Shown in pieces: positions 51,298 through 60,640 of a DNA stretch of 64,000 nucleotides. Position 1 is the stretch's first letter, and each line of letters begins with the position of its first letter. Made by a program: the position numbers and the translations under genes. The stretch comes from Flammeovirga pectinis (GTDB taxonomy: Bacteria; Bacteroidota; Bacteroidia; Cytophagales; Flammeovirgaceae). The notes below the pieces were generated by a model. The model was not told where the DNA came from. It was given only the letters and a program-made list of their open reading frames with translations, and ran no database searches. The stretch lies in NCBI RefSeq assembly GCF_003970675.1, contig NZ_CP034562.1:4190001-4254000 (forward strand). Direction: 5' to 3'.

Positions 51298-51323
51298 TTT
51301 TAAATTTTATTGCTCATTATAAC

Positions 51324-53225
51324 CTAAGAGACTGCTTCTAAATCAGGTGATAAAGTAGGTGTACTCTCCTCTATTGCCTGAAGTGTATCTTGCATATCTT
51401 CTGGGTAATCTTCCATTTCATCGTGCCATTTGATTTTTAACCAAATCATTGTCACAATCATTAATACAATTGAGTAAGCCATATATTCGTACTCTCCAAT
51501 AATTAAAAATACTGGAATTAAATGTAACGAAAGTTGCCAAATTGCACCAACTGCACAATTAAACATATCTTTACCAAAGCCTTTATTTTCTTTAAAGTTC
51601 GGATTAATAGCTCTACATTTTTCTGCAATTGGTTGCCAAAATCCCCACGGACGCACCGTTGTATAAAATGTCATTAATGTTTTCTCATCGTCTGGTTTAG
51701 TTAATAAACTTGCAACGATTGATGTGGCTAATGAGATCAAGAAGATGATTGGAAACTGCATTATCTCTGATAGGTTTGAGAAAGCAAAAGGTACAACTAC
51801 GGCTGCTCCCATTCCTGCCATCATTCCATAAAAATAACCAAAGCCATTAAATCTCCACCATACCCATTTTAGCATATTTGCTGCAGTATATCCACCAAAT
51901 AAAGCGGCTACAATCCATTTTAAGATTGAATCTATACTCGATACAAATAACCCTGCCGTCATGCCTACAATTACTACGGCTAAAGAGGCAACGTAAGACA
52001 TCATTACCAATTGCTTATCTGTTGCATTTGGTCTAAAATATTTTTTGATAATATCGTTTACTATATATGCTGGTCCTGCATTTACATTGGCTGCAAAAGT
52101 TGACATAAAAGCTGAAATTAAACCTGCCAATAATAACCCTTTTAAACCAACTGGAATAAAGTTTTGTAAGGCAAAAGGTAAAACCATCTCGAAGTCTATT
52201 GGGCCAGATTGTTCTGCAAACTGAGGGGATAAATACACCAAACCAATTACGGCTAAGCCCATAATCATAAGGTATCTTGGAATAAATAATGCCAACGAAA
52301 CTATGCCACTCATTTTTGCAGCATCCTTTGGCGATTCTGTGGCCATAATACGCTGCATATCGTAACTCGGAACGGGTCCTGCAATGCTTACTAAAATCCC
52401 TTTAAAGATCATCATCATCATTAATGTGCCAAAAAGAGAGTAACCGTCCGACTCAATTTTATCGTTTACGGCAGGTAAAACAGTCGACCAATCTAAGTTT
52501 AATTTCCAATCGAAAGCTAAAGATTTCCACCCTTCTGGAACCACCGCTGTAATCTGTTCTGGAGTTACCATATTAATGGCAATTATACCCACAATAATGC
52601 AAGCAATTGTCATCACCACAAACTGAATAAGTTCGGTCATTACCACAGAGTACATACCGCCTTTAATCACATAAATAGTTGTGAGTGCCATAATAATAGC
52701 GGCGTATATTTTAGCTGATGGAATAGCAAAACCAAAAACGGATGTGCTCAAGTCCCATGGTAAAAACATTGTTGCAAACTTACCAATTCCTTCAAATCCG
52801 TAGGCTATAAATCCTACCACTGCAATAATGGCAAAGACTACTACAACAATGTGTGAAAGTTCTGCCCCTCTACCATTTCCAAATCTTGTTTTTAACCATT
52901 CTGCACCCGTCATTACGTTAGAACGTCTTAACCAAACGGCAAGAAATATCATTAAGAAAATCTGATTCCAAACAGGCCATAGCCAAGGAATAAAAACAGA
53001 TTTAGCCCCATATATAAAAGCAAGAGAAACCATCCACATTGTACCCGTGATATCGAACATGCCAGAAGCATTTGATAACCCCAAAACGTACCAAGGAATT
53101 GTTTTTCCGCCAAGAAAATAACTATCAAGATTTTGTGATGCCTTTTTAGAGATAAAGTATCCAATAAGAACCGTTAGTAGTATATACCCCACGATTATTC
53201 CTATATCTACAGGATGTAAGTTCAT
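51324..53225 (-). CDS. Sodium:solute symporter (SSS family)
   Basis: A 633-residue inner-membrane transporter with about 13-14 helices. I start it at the ATG at 53225 (MNLHPVDIGIIVGY), since the longer reading begins at a TTG at 53378 and adds a non-conserved 51-residue leader. It has the SSS features SYFLGGKTIPWYVLGLSNAS (about 35-54) and VIKGGMYSVVMTELIQF. Its place between SusD and the sulfatase/GH130 genes suggests it imports the di- or oligosaccharide that GH130 cleaves, such as Man-GlcNAc. The cargo is an inference. Confidence 0.88.
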   Translation of the reverse strand: MNLHPVDIGIIVGYILLTVLIGYFISKKASQNLDSYFLGGKTIPWYVLGLSNASGMFDITGTMWMVSLAFIYGAKSVFIPWLWPVWNQIFLMIFLAVWLRRSNVMTGAEWLKTRFGNGRGAELSHIVVVVFAIIAVVGFIAYGFEGIGKFATMFLPWDLSTSVFGFAIPSAKIYAAIIMALTTIYVIKGGMYSVVMTELIQFVVMTIACIIVGIIAINMVTPEQITAVVPEGWKSLAFDWKLNLDWSTVLPAVNDKIESDGYSLFGTLMMMMIFKGILVSIAGPVPSYDMQRIMATESPKDAAKMSGIVSLALFIPRYLMIMGLAVIGLVYLSPQFAEQSGPIDFEMVLPFALQNFIPVGLKGLLLAGLISAFMSTFAANVNAGPAYIVNDIIKKYFRPNATDKQLVMMSYVASLAVVIVGMTAGLFVSSIDSILKWIVAALFGGYTAANMLKWVWWRFNGFGYFYGMMAGMGAAVVVPFAFSNLSEIMQFPIIFLISLATSIVASLLTKPDDEKTLMTFYTTVRPWGFWQPIAEKCRAINPNFKENKGFGKDMFNCAVGAIWQLSLHLIPVFLIIGEYEYMAYSIVLMIVTMIWLKIKWHDEMEDYPEDMQDTLQAIEESTPTLSPDLEAVS

Positions 53226-53422
53226 TATAATTAGGTTTAAAAGATTGTAAGTTATGTCTGTTACTATTATGAGATATACCCGATAGAATTGTGTTTTTTT
53301 TGAGCAAGTACTATTGCTTATGTATAATGTTATCCCGTTGGTTAAATTTAAGAAAAACTTGTTGGAGATAACACCCAATAATTTCTAAATAATCACAAAA
53401 TATTTTAGAACTTAAATAGGAA

Positions 53423-53458
53423 AGCAATGCAAATGTGAAAATCCACTCTTGCATTGCT
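53423..53458 (-). terminator. Terminator after SusD
   Basis: A 10-bp perfect stem AGCAATGCAA/TTGCATTGCT (53423-53432 with 53449-53458) lies 16 bases past the SusD stop. A short U-rich stretch follows on the minus strand, so SusCD and the symporter group may be separate transcripts. Confidence 0.7.
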
Positions 53459-53473
53459 CTCATCACTTTATAA

Positions 53474-55081
53474 TTAGTCTATATCCCACCAAACACGAAC
53501 GTGAATACCTTCACCTTGTCCTTGATTGTTACTAGGGTCTAATGCGTTTTTAGCATTAATTGTTATTTCAGATTCGGTATAAGGTAGCTTCTTAATAAAG
53601 CCATCTCCTAAATCTACTCCTGAGTCGTCTTTCACTACTTTATTTAAAGTAGGATAACCCGTTCTTCTGTACTCTGCCCAACCTTCACAACCGTCAGGGA
53701 AATTAGCAATCCATTTTTGCTGCTGAATGTTTTCTAACTCATGTCCAGAGAATGTTGGTAAACCCTTAATGTATGCTTCCATATCTACTTTAGAAGGGTC
53801 TATACTCGACAAGAAACTTTGTGTTTCTGATAAAGTAGCAACATACTCCCAAGATGCACGAATACCTTCTAAGTAAGCGGCCTCACTATTGCCTCCCCAA
53901 CCAAGAAGAGCAGCTTCTGATTTTAAGAAACTGACTTCTGCATAAGACATAATCATGTACCTAGAGTTGTTATTAAACATCGGTCCGATATTAGAATTAT
54001 CGCTAGGGTTATTGCCCATTGCCGGGATTGCTTCTGCTGGTAAACCATTTTCTACACCTTTGTAAAACGAGATACTATACACACCAGATTTCAGTTCAGA
54101 ATACGTAAAATCTACTAATTTACCTTCTTGATTTAGCTTTTTATAGCCTTCTAATTCCTCTGCATTTACATCTTCTCTTTGTACTTTATCAAAATACAAA
54201 TACATTCTTGGGTCTGTAACTGCAGTACTTGTTGATGTGAAATAATCTTGCATTGTTTTACTCATTCTGAATTCATTCCACCAAGCAATTTCATATAAAG
54301 GATGCCCTCTCATAAAACTATGTGGGTCTGTTGCAACGGTAGCATTGTCTGCATTTGAGTTAATCAAATCTCTTGATAAAGCCACTGTGCCCCATTTTCT
54401 ACCCAATGCAGGATCAACTTTGCTTACACGAATTGCATATCTTAATAATAAAGAATTGGCCAATTGTCTCCACTTCTGCAAATCCCCATTATAAATTACA
54501 TCTTCTCCACCGTAAGTTGGTTGGTCTGTAAATTTACCCAACATTACATAGGCAGAGTCTAACCCCGTAAGTACACTATTATAAATAAACTCTTGAGAAT
54601 CGTATTTCGGATAATCAATGCCTCTTCCACCTTCTGTATATGGCATATCACCAATCTGATCAGACGTTCTTGCAGAACTTAACTCGTACTGAATTCTTGC
54701 AATCCAATAATGATTATCGAAGTCTGGGTACTTTTCTGAATACGCTTTAATATCATCATACATACGTGTAGATTCCCAATATTGCGTACGGAAAAAACCA
54801 TAATCTACCCAACCCAAGTTCATGATGTAACGCCCTGAGTTAAAATAGTTGGTTGTGTTTGCAAAATATTGAGAATACAAGCTTGTATACAATGTATATG
54901 CCTGTTGGTATCTCGACCATTCTGCAATGTTTCCGTTTACTAATAAGTTACCAATTGCCATGCTCGGTGGAATCTCCGTTGGTTCCACAGGATCGGTATT
55001 CATTTCATCAAATTTTTGAGTACACGAGAATGTCAGTACACTCAAAAACACTACGATTAATTTATATATATTTTTATTCAT
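53474..55081 (-). CDS. susD: SusD-like outer-membrane lipoprotein (SusD_2 type)
   Basis: A 535-residue lipoprotein. I start it at the ATG at 55081 (MNKNIYKLIVVFLSVL), which directly opens a lipoprotein signal with lipobox TFSC (Cys20), rather than the ATG at 55108 inside the susC end. TQKFDEMNTDPVEPTEIPPS (21-40) is the opening of the SusD-like_2 family. The C-terminal EGWAEYRRTGYPTLN is the SusD signature. It partners the STN-SusC 13 bases upstream and captures the glycan at the surface. Confidence 0.92.
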   Translation of the reverse strand: MNKNIYKLIVVFLSVLTFSCTQKFDEMNTDPVEPTEIPPSMAIGNLLVNGNIAEWSRYQQAYTLYTSLYSQYFANTTNYFNSGRYIMNLGWVDYGFFRTQYWESTRMYDDIKAYSEKYPDFDNHYWIARIQYELSSARTSDQIGDMPYTEGGRGIDYPKYDSQEFIYNSVLTGLDSAYVMLGKFTDQPTYGGEDVIYNGDLQKWRQLANSLLLRYAIRVSKVDPALGRKWGTVALSRDLINSNADNATVATDPHSFMRGHPLYEIAWWNEFRMSKTMQDYFTSTSTAVTDPRMYLYFDKVQREDVNAEELEGYKKLNQEGKLVDFTYSELKSGVYSISFYKGVENGLPAEAIPAMGNNPSDNSNIGPMFNNNSRYMIMSYAEVSFLKSEAALLGWGGNSEAAYLEGIRASWEYVATLSETQSFLSSIDPSKVDMEAYIKGLPTFSGHELENIQQQKWIANFPDGCEGWAEYRRTGYPTLNKVVKDDSGVDLGDGFIKKLPYTESEITINAKNALDPSNNQGQGEGIHVRVWWDID

Positions 55082-55094
55082 GATTAAGTCGAAT

Positions 55095-58000
55095 TTAGAA
55101 GGCAACATTTACATTAAAACCAAAGTTTCTCGTCATAGGATATCCACCCATTTCAATACCTCTATAACCATCAGAAGGGCCAGCATATGATTCTGGAGAA
55201 GTACCCGGCATATTCGTTTTAAAGTAGAATAAATTTCTACCTACTGCCGATACTCTCACTTTATCCAAAAACATATTTTCTAACCATTTATTCGGTAAGC
55301 TATATCCAATTGATAGTTCTCTTAGAGAAACGTAGCTTGCATCGTACATAAATTCAGAACCTACTGCGTTTGCACCACCAACATGATTCCAATATTGTTC
55401 AGAAGATATTTTTACATCATTGGCTTGTCCCGTTTCTGCATTTACACCTTCTACAACCATGTTTCCATCACGTCCGTTAAGTGTGCGTTCTCCCGTACCT
55501 TGCAATGTGCCAAGAGCATCTGTGTAAGAGTAAATATCTCCACCTTTTTTGAAATCAACTTGTGCTCTAAATGATACGTTTTTATAGTTTAAAGTAGTAC
55601 TCACAGAACCCATATAATCGGGCTGAATATTACCAATAATCTCCGGGTCGTTTGATGTAATTGGCAAACCATCGTTACCAATCATTTTATTGCCGTTTTC
55701 ATCGTAAACAAATGATCTTTTTGAACGGATATTACCATAATCTTGTCCTTCTTGAGCAACAACAGTTACACCGTTTACATTGGCCATTTCATAAGTTTGT
55801 ACTCCATCTGCCAACTCGTTTACGTATGTTCTATTTTTAGAAAAGTTGAAACCAATGTCCCATTTAAAATCTCTCTTTTCTAAAACCGTTGCATTTACCA
55901 TAAATTCAAAACCTTTGTTCTCTACATTACCCGCATTGATAATTTTATGAGAGTACCCAGAAGAAGAAGTCATTGGTACTGTTAAGATCTGATTAAATGT
56001 ATTGGATTGATACATTGTAAAATCGAAGTACAAACGGTTCTTAAAGAATCTCATTTCTGCTCCAAATTCTTTAGAAGTTGTTTCTTCTGGTTTTAAACCT
56101 TCTAAAGGCAATTGTAATGGTGCTTCTACCAACGGCCCCCCTGCTCCTTGCTGTACTCCATACGTTCCAGCCAACATATAAGGATCAGTATCGTTACCTA
56201 CTTTTGCCCAAGAACCACGTACTTTCATGTAAGTAATCCACTCTGGCAATTGTGTATCAAAATCTTCTAACATATCACTAACTACAAGCGATCCTGCAAT
56301 AGATGGGTAGAAATACGATCTATTTTCTGCTGGTAGTGTAGACGACCAATCGTTTCTTGCAGTCCAATCAATAAAAACGTAGTTTCTAAAACTAAATTGA
56401 CCGAAAGCAAATACCGATTGTATCTCTTTTTCGTAATACGTTTGTCTATTAATAACAGAAGTTGCATTTGGAATAGACCATAAACCTGGTACAATTTGTC
56501 CAACGCCTTCGTTACCCATGCCAGATCTTTGTTGGTGCATATTGTTTGCTCCTACACTTGCACTTACGCCCCAATCACCAAATTGTTTGTTAGCGTTCAT
56601 CATAATGTCAGAGTTCATTTCCATTACATTAAACTTATCAAGAATATACTTCTTGTCGGTCATTGTTTGGTTCGATGGAAGATCTCTCGTTTCTCTTGTT
56701 TCAGAATAATAATCTATACCTGTTTTTGCTGATAAACTTAACCAATCATTAAATTTATATCCTGCCGAAACCATTGTTACAAAACGGTCTCTCTCTGCAT
56801 TATTAATAGATGCATTGTAGTTTTGCCAATAAGGATTTACATATTGAGAAGACAAACCAGACCAATTGACTTGATGTCCATACACAGGGTGCATATAGTT
56901 ATTTTTGATATCATTTGTTTGAATACTTCTTGGCATCTGAACAAACTGATTTACCGTACCAATATACCCTTGGTTTGGTGTTCCTTCTTCTCTATGGTTG
57001 ATGTAATTAAACTTACCATTTAAAGTAAATTTCTCTGTTTTTAAACCACCTTGAAAATCAATTGAGTTTTTATTTAATGACTGGCTTGGAAAAATACCGT
57101 TGGCTCTCTGATCCATAAACGACATTCTAAAAGTAGCTAAATCGTTACCGCCAGAAACTGCAATGTTATTGGATACTGTAGACCCTAGTTCAAAAAAGTC
57201 TTTGTATTGTTGGTTGGCTTGGTAAGGAGTAGTTAAAGAGGGATCTACCCAACTTTGTACCATTTGCCCTTCCATTGGAGCACCCCAGCTACCCATTGCG
57301 TTTGTATCAATTTTCCCACTTGTACCTTGCCCGTAGGTATCTTGCATATTGTAGAAAGATTGTACTTGCTCAAACATTACGTTTGCATTGTATTCTACTT
57401 TAACTCCTTTTTGAGAAGCACCTTTTTTAGTAGTAATAATAATAGCTCCATTTTGTGCTCTAGAACCGTATAAAGCTGCTGCGTTTGGTCCTTTTAGTAC
57501 AGAAATATTTGCAATGTCTTCTGGGTTAATATCAGAAACACCACCATCTGCATTTCGACCACCCCATTCTGGTCCGTCATCTGGACTAGAAATTTGTCCC
57601 ATAGATGCACTATTAATAGGTACTCCATCTACTACCCAAAGAGGTTCGTTATTACCAGAAATAGAACTAGAACCACGCACACGAACAGAAACCGAACCGC
57701 CTAAACCACCAGAAGGATTTACTTGAACACCAGCAATTTTACCTGATAAGTTCGAGCCAACATTCGTCGTTCTTGTATCAGTAAGTTCATCAGATTTTAC
57801 TTCTTGTACAGAGTAACCAATAGATTTCTTTTCTTTTTCGATACCGAATGCAGTCACCACTACCTCTTCCAATTCGTCTACCTGAGTAGCCAATTGAACG
57901 TTGATAATACTTCTATCACCTACATTTTGTTCTTGGTTATCGTACCCTACAAAGCTAAAAATCAAGATGTCTGTAGTTGCTACTTCTAGCGCATAATTAC

Positions 58001-58487
58001 CATCAAAATCTGTAATTGCCCCCGTAGTTGTTCCTTTAATAATAACATTTACACCAGGCAAACCTACCTCATTTTCATCGGTAACAGTACCTTTCACTTT
58101 AGTTTTTTCTTGGTCAACATTTGTTGTTTGTTTCCCTTCTTCTTTAGGAAAAACCAATACTTGCGTACCAATTACTTTATAGTCTAATTTGGTAGATGCC
58201 AGTAAAGTGGTCATTACCTCGTCTATAGACGCTTCAGTAAATTCGTAATCAATAGAAGTTGATAAATTGATCTCGTTAGAGTTATAGAAAAACCTATATT
58301 GAGTATGTGATGCAATTTCATCAAATGCTTCTTTTAATGGCTTTTCGTTGTCTAATATTAAATTAAAATCGTTGGCAAAAACTGTATTTCCTACAGATAG
58401 TAGTACTGCACAAAGGAGAGAAAAGAGTATACCTCTCCCGTTTGCCTTTTTACCCAAAAAAGGACATGATAAGTAATATTTCTTCAT
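55095..58487 (-). CDS. susC: SusC-family TonB-dependent transducer with STN domain
   Basis: A 1130-residue outer-membrane transporter. It has a signal peptide (about 18-38), a secretin/TonB N-terminal STN domain (about 42-113), a carboxypeptidase-D-like domain (about 130-205, GLPGVNVIIKGTTTGA), the TonB box ELEEVVVTAFG, a plug with VDGVPINSA and LYGSRAQNGAIIITTKKG, and a 22-strand barrel region. The STN domain is the part that contacts a FecR anti-sigma factor, and such a factor (58669-59766) is the neighbour. So glycan binding at the surface probably activates the adjacent ECF sigma factor. It is cotranscribed with SusD. Confidence 0.94.
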   Translation of the reverse strand: MKKYYLSCPFLGKKANGRGILFSLLCAVLLSVGNTVFANDFNLILDNEKPLKEAFDEIASHTQYRFFYNSNEINLSTSIDYEFTEASIDEVMTTLLASTKLDYKVIGTQVLVFPKEEGKQTTNVDQEKTKVKGTVTDENEVGLPGVNVIIKGTTTGAITDFDGNYALEVATTDILIFSFVGYDNQEQNVGDRSIINVQLATQVDELEEVVVTAFGIEKEKKSIGYSVQEVKSDELTDTRTTNVGSNLSGKIAGVQVNPSGGLGGSVSVRVRGSSSISGNNEPLWVVDGVPINSASMGQISSPDDGPEWGGRNADGGVSDINPEDIANISVLKGPNAAALYGSRAQNGAIIITTKKGASQKGVKVEYNANVMFEQVQSFYNMQDTYGQGTSGKIDTNAMGSWGAPMEGQMVQSWVDPSLTTPYQANQQYKDFFELGSTVSNNIAVSGGNDLATFRMSFMDQRANGIFPSQSLNKNSIDFQGGLKTEKFTLNGKFNYINHREEGTPNQGYIGTVNQFVQMPRSIQTNDIKNNYMHPVYGHQVNWSGLSSQYVNPYWQNYNASINNAERDRFVTMVSAGYKFNDWLSLSAKTGIDYYSETRETRDLPSNQTMTDKKYILDKFNVMEMNSDIMMNANKQFGDWGVSASVGANNMHQQRSGMGNEGVGQIVPGLWSIPNATSVINRQTYYEKEIQSVFAFGQFSFRNYVFIDWTARNDWSSTLPAENRSYFYPSIAGSLVVSDMLEDFDTQLPEWITYMKVRGSWAKVGNDTDPYMLAGTYGVQQGAGGPLVEAPLQLPLEGLKPEETTSKEFGAEMRFFKNRLYFDFTMYQSNTFNQILTVPMTSSSGYSHKIINAGNVENKGFEFMVNATVLEKRDFKWDIGFNFSKNRTYVNELADGVQTYEMANVNGVTVVAQEGQDYGNIRSKRSFVYDENGNKMIGNDGLPITSNDPEIIGNIQPDYMGSVSTTLNYKNVSFRAQVDFKKGGDIYSYTDALGTLQGTGERTLNGRDGNMVVEGVNAETGQANDVKISSEQYWNHVGGANAVGSEFMYDASYVSLRELSIGYSLPNKWLENMFLDKVRVSAVGRNLFYFKTNMPGTSPESYAGPSDGYRGIEMGGYPMTRNFGFNVNVAF

Positions 58488-58668
58488 TTCAAATTAGATT
58501 AATTAGTAGTTTAATGATATTCCGTGGCTAAACCATTTCAAGTATATTTGTCTTATTTAATTCTAGAGTAAGCGCTTTGATATTCTGACAAATACTACTT
58601 TTAAATAGTGTAATTGACCTGCTAGTTGTTAACTCAGCAAATTATGTGGCTTGTTGGTCTTCTTCATT

Positions 58669-59766
58669 TTAGTGTATAATTACAGTATCTCCTTTCATGT
58701 AATAATGTACTCCTTGCAAACTTTCTATAAGTTGCATAACGGAGTGAATATTATCCCTTTGATCAAAAGACCCTGTAAAGTTAGATTGTACTAATTGTTT
58801 ATTATTGTTTATAATTTTCACACCGTACCATTGCTCCAAATCTTGTTGAAATTCTAAGAAAGGTTTATCGATAATCCTTAAGACACCTTCTTTCCAATCC
58901 ACAAAACTCTTTGCATCTACCTGTGTAATTTCGATTGTTTCCGATTTATTTGTTAAAATTGCTTGTTCATTTGGTTTCAATTTACCCAGTGTTGCTCCAT
59001 CCTTTGTTAATGCTACACTTCCTTCTACAAGCGTAGTTATTTCTCTTTTAGGATTTGTATTGTCTACACAAAACTCCGTACCCAAAACAGTAATATCACT
59101 AGAGTGTCCTTTTACAATAAAAGGATGTTTTACATCTCTATGTACTTCAAAATAAGCTTTACCACTAATTTCTACTTCTCTGGTTGCTCCCTTAAATACT
59201 CTAGGAAATTTAAAAGTTGAACCGGATGCTAACCAAATTTTAGAACTGTCTGATAAAACTACAGAAATACGCTTCCCTGCCGGTACATGTATTTCATCTA
59301 TTCCATCTCCGTCTATTTGATCTACACTAGCAACATTCAATTCTATTAAATCGTTACTATGTTTCGCATTTTCTGTAGCTAAAGCCATTACGGTTTCTCC
59401 ACCGTCTGTTGTCCAGACACTCACCTCTGTTTGCATAGGAGAAGTTTTTTGGTATGTATACCAACCAATACCTACAAATAATAGCAAGACAGCTGCAATA
59501 GAACGAATTATTGTTTGCTGTAATTGAATGGCATTGCTTTTCTTTTCTGCTTTTAATGTTTCAAACTGTTCCCAAGCAACGTCTTTATCAAACGCATTAA
59601 ATTCAACATGTTCTAAATCTTCCCATACAGTATTTATTGCAGCAAACTCTTCAGTGTTCTCTTCCACTGTAAGAAACTGATTTAATGTTTCTTGTTCTTC
59701 ATCACTTAGTTTTTCTGTAAGCGATTTTGCAATTAATTGTACTATATGTACTTCTTTTTTTTTCAT
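58669..59766 (-). CDS. FecR-family anti-sigma factor
   Basis: A 365-residue protein from the ATG at 59766 (a GTG two codons earlier at 59772 is possible). The N-terminal about 80 residues are the cytoplasmic sigma-binding part, a single membrane helix spans about 85-105 (AAVLLLFVGIGWYTY), and the periplasmic FecR domain (about 150-260) has LSDSSKIWLASGSTFKFP and the VLGTEFCVDN motif. The C-terminal DUF4974 domain (about 295-365, FTGSFDQRDN) is the usual Bacteroidota extension. It sits between the ECF sigma and the STN-SusC genes. Confidence 0.93.
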   Translation of the reverse strand: MKKKEVHIVQLIAKSLTEKLSDEEQETLNQFLTVEENTEEFAAINTVWEDLEHVEFNAFDKDVAWEQFETLKAEKKSNAIQLQQTIIRSIAAVLLLFVGIGWYTYQKTSPMQTEVSVWTTDGGETVMALATENAKHSNDLIELNVASVDQIDGDGIDEIHVPAGKRISVVLSDSSKIWLASGSTFKFPRVFKGATREVEISGKAYFEVHRDVKHPFIVKGHSSDITVLGTEFCVDNTNPKREITTLVEGSVALTKDGATLGKLKPNEQAILTNKSETIEITQVDAKSFVDWKEGVLRIIDKPFLEFQQDLEQWYGVKIINNNKQLVQSNFTGSFDQRDNIHSVMQLIESLQGVHYYMKGDTVIIH

Positions 59767-59915
59767 GTTCACTTATAAGTCGAATAGAAAGTGTAAAACA
59801 CTCACTTAAAAATTATTTTTTTAGTTCTTTTTTGAAATAAAGTTGAACAACAGAAGTAAACACCTATTAATCAGCATTTTGAAATATTTATTTTTTTAAT
59901 GAAAATCAGAAATTA

Positions 59916-60452
59916 TTATAAAATATTTTCACCAAGTTGTTTCTTAAGCAGTGACAGTCCTCTAAAAAGATGGTTTTCCACTGTCTTTTTAGATACGTTC
60001 ATCACTTCGGCTATTTGATCGTTTGTTAACCCAGAAAACCGAGATAGCATAATTGCTTGTCTGTAATTGGGATGTAAATCTTTAAGATACCCCTGAATTT
60101 TAGCTTCAAATTCTGCGGCCTCTAAACTTGTTTCGTGGTACACTTTCTGAGAATAAAACTCCTTCTCAACAGTAGCCTGTTTTTGTGTCTGCCTTTGTTG
60201 AGCTCTTAAAAAATCGAGTGCTTTAAATTTTACAGCTTTAAATAAATATCCCTTTATATTTTCTATTTTCTGTAATTGATCTCTTTTCTCCCAAAGGGTT
60301 AAAAACACATCTTGTACAACATCGTTACTACTACTCTTTACATTTAAAATTGAGTACGCATAAATTGCCATACCTTTATAATAAGAACTATATAAATTCT
60401 TAAAAAAAAGATCTGGTTGCGGTAGCTCATTATTTATTCGATCAGTTTTCAA
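59916..60452 (-). CDS. ECF RNA polymerase sigma factor
   Basis: A 178-residue sigma-70 factor of the Bacteroidota ECF group linked to FecR. Region 2 is seen at YYKGMAIYAYSIL, VVQDVFLTLWEKRD and IENIKGYLFKAVKFKALDFLR (about 20-85), and region 4 at LHPNYRQAIMLSRFSGLTNDQIAEVMNVSKKTVENHLFRGL (about 133-173). The start is the TTG at 60452: an in-frame stop lies two codons upstream (60459-60461) and the next ATG would delete half of region 2. The FecR gene begins 150 bases downstream. Confidence 0.93.
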   Translation of the reverse strand: MKTDRINNELPQPDLFFKNLYSSYYKGMAIYAYSILNVKSSSNDVVQDVFLTLWEKRDQLQKIENIKGYLFKAVKFKALDFLRAQQRQTQKQATVEKEFYSQKVYHETSLEAAEFEAKIQGYLKDLHPNYRQAIMLSRFSGLTNDQIAEVMNVSKKTVENHLFRGLSLLKKQLGENIL

Positions 60453-60506
60453 TTCAGTCTAAGTATGATATTTCCAATAAGGTTCCTGCTGAAGTATGAA
60501 GTCGTG

Positions 60507-60534
60507 CAAATATACTTAAGTGTAATAAGAACAA
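60507..60534 (-). promoter_or_regulatory. Bacteroidota-type promoter of the ECF sigma factor gene
   Basis: On the minus strand TATATTTG (complement of 60507-60514) is a perfect -7 element and TTG (60532-60534) lies 17 bases upstream as a -33 element. Transcription would start near 60500, about 48 bases before the TTG start codon. Confidence 0.5.
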
Positions 60535-60582
60535 GAATATAATAACTCTTAACAAGTGTGTTTATTTATAGAAATTGATAAC

Positions 60583-60617
60583 AACCAGTCTCAAATTAAT
60601 ACAATTCGAGACTGGTT
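60583..60617 (-). terminator. Terminator after GH92
   Basis: A 10-bp perfect stem AACCAGTCTC/GAGACTGGTT (60583-60592 with 60608-60617) with an inner AAATT/AATT extension lies 23 bases past the GH92 stop codon. Confidence 0.75.
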
Positions 60618-60640
60618 ATAACAATAGGAACACTAATTAA

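Noticed and set aside
51324-53378. Longer sodium symporter start at a TTG (53378)
   Set aside because: The extra 51 residues are not family-like and the ATG at 53225 gives the normal SSS N-terminus.
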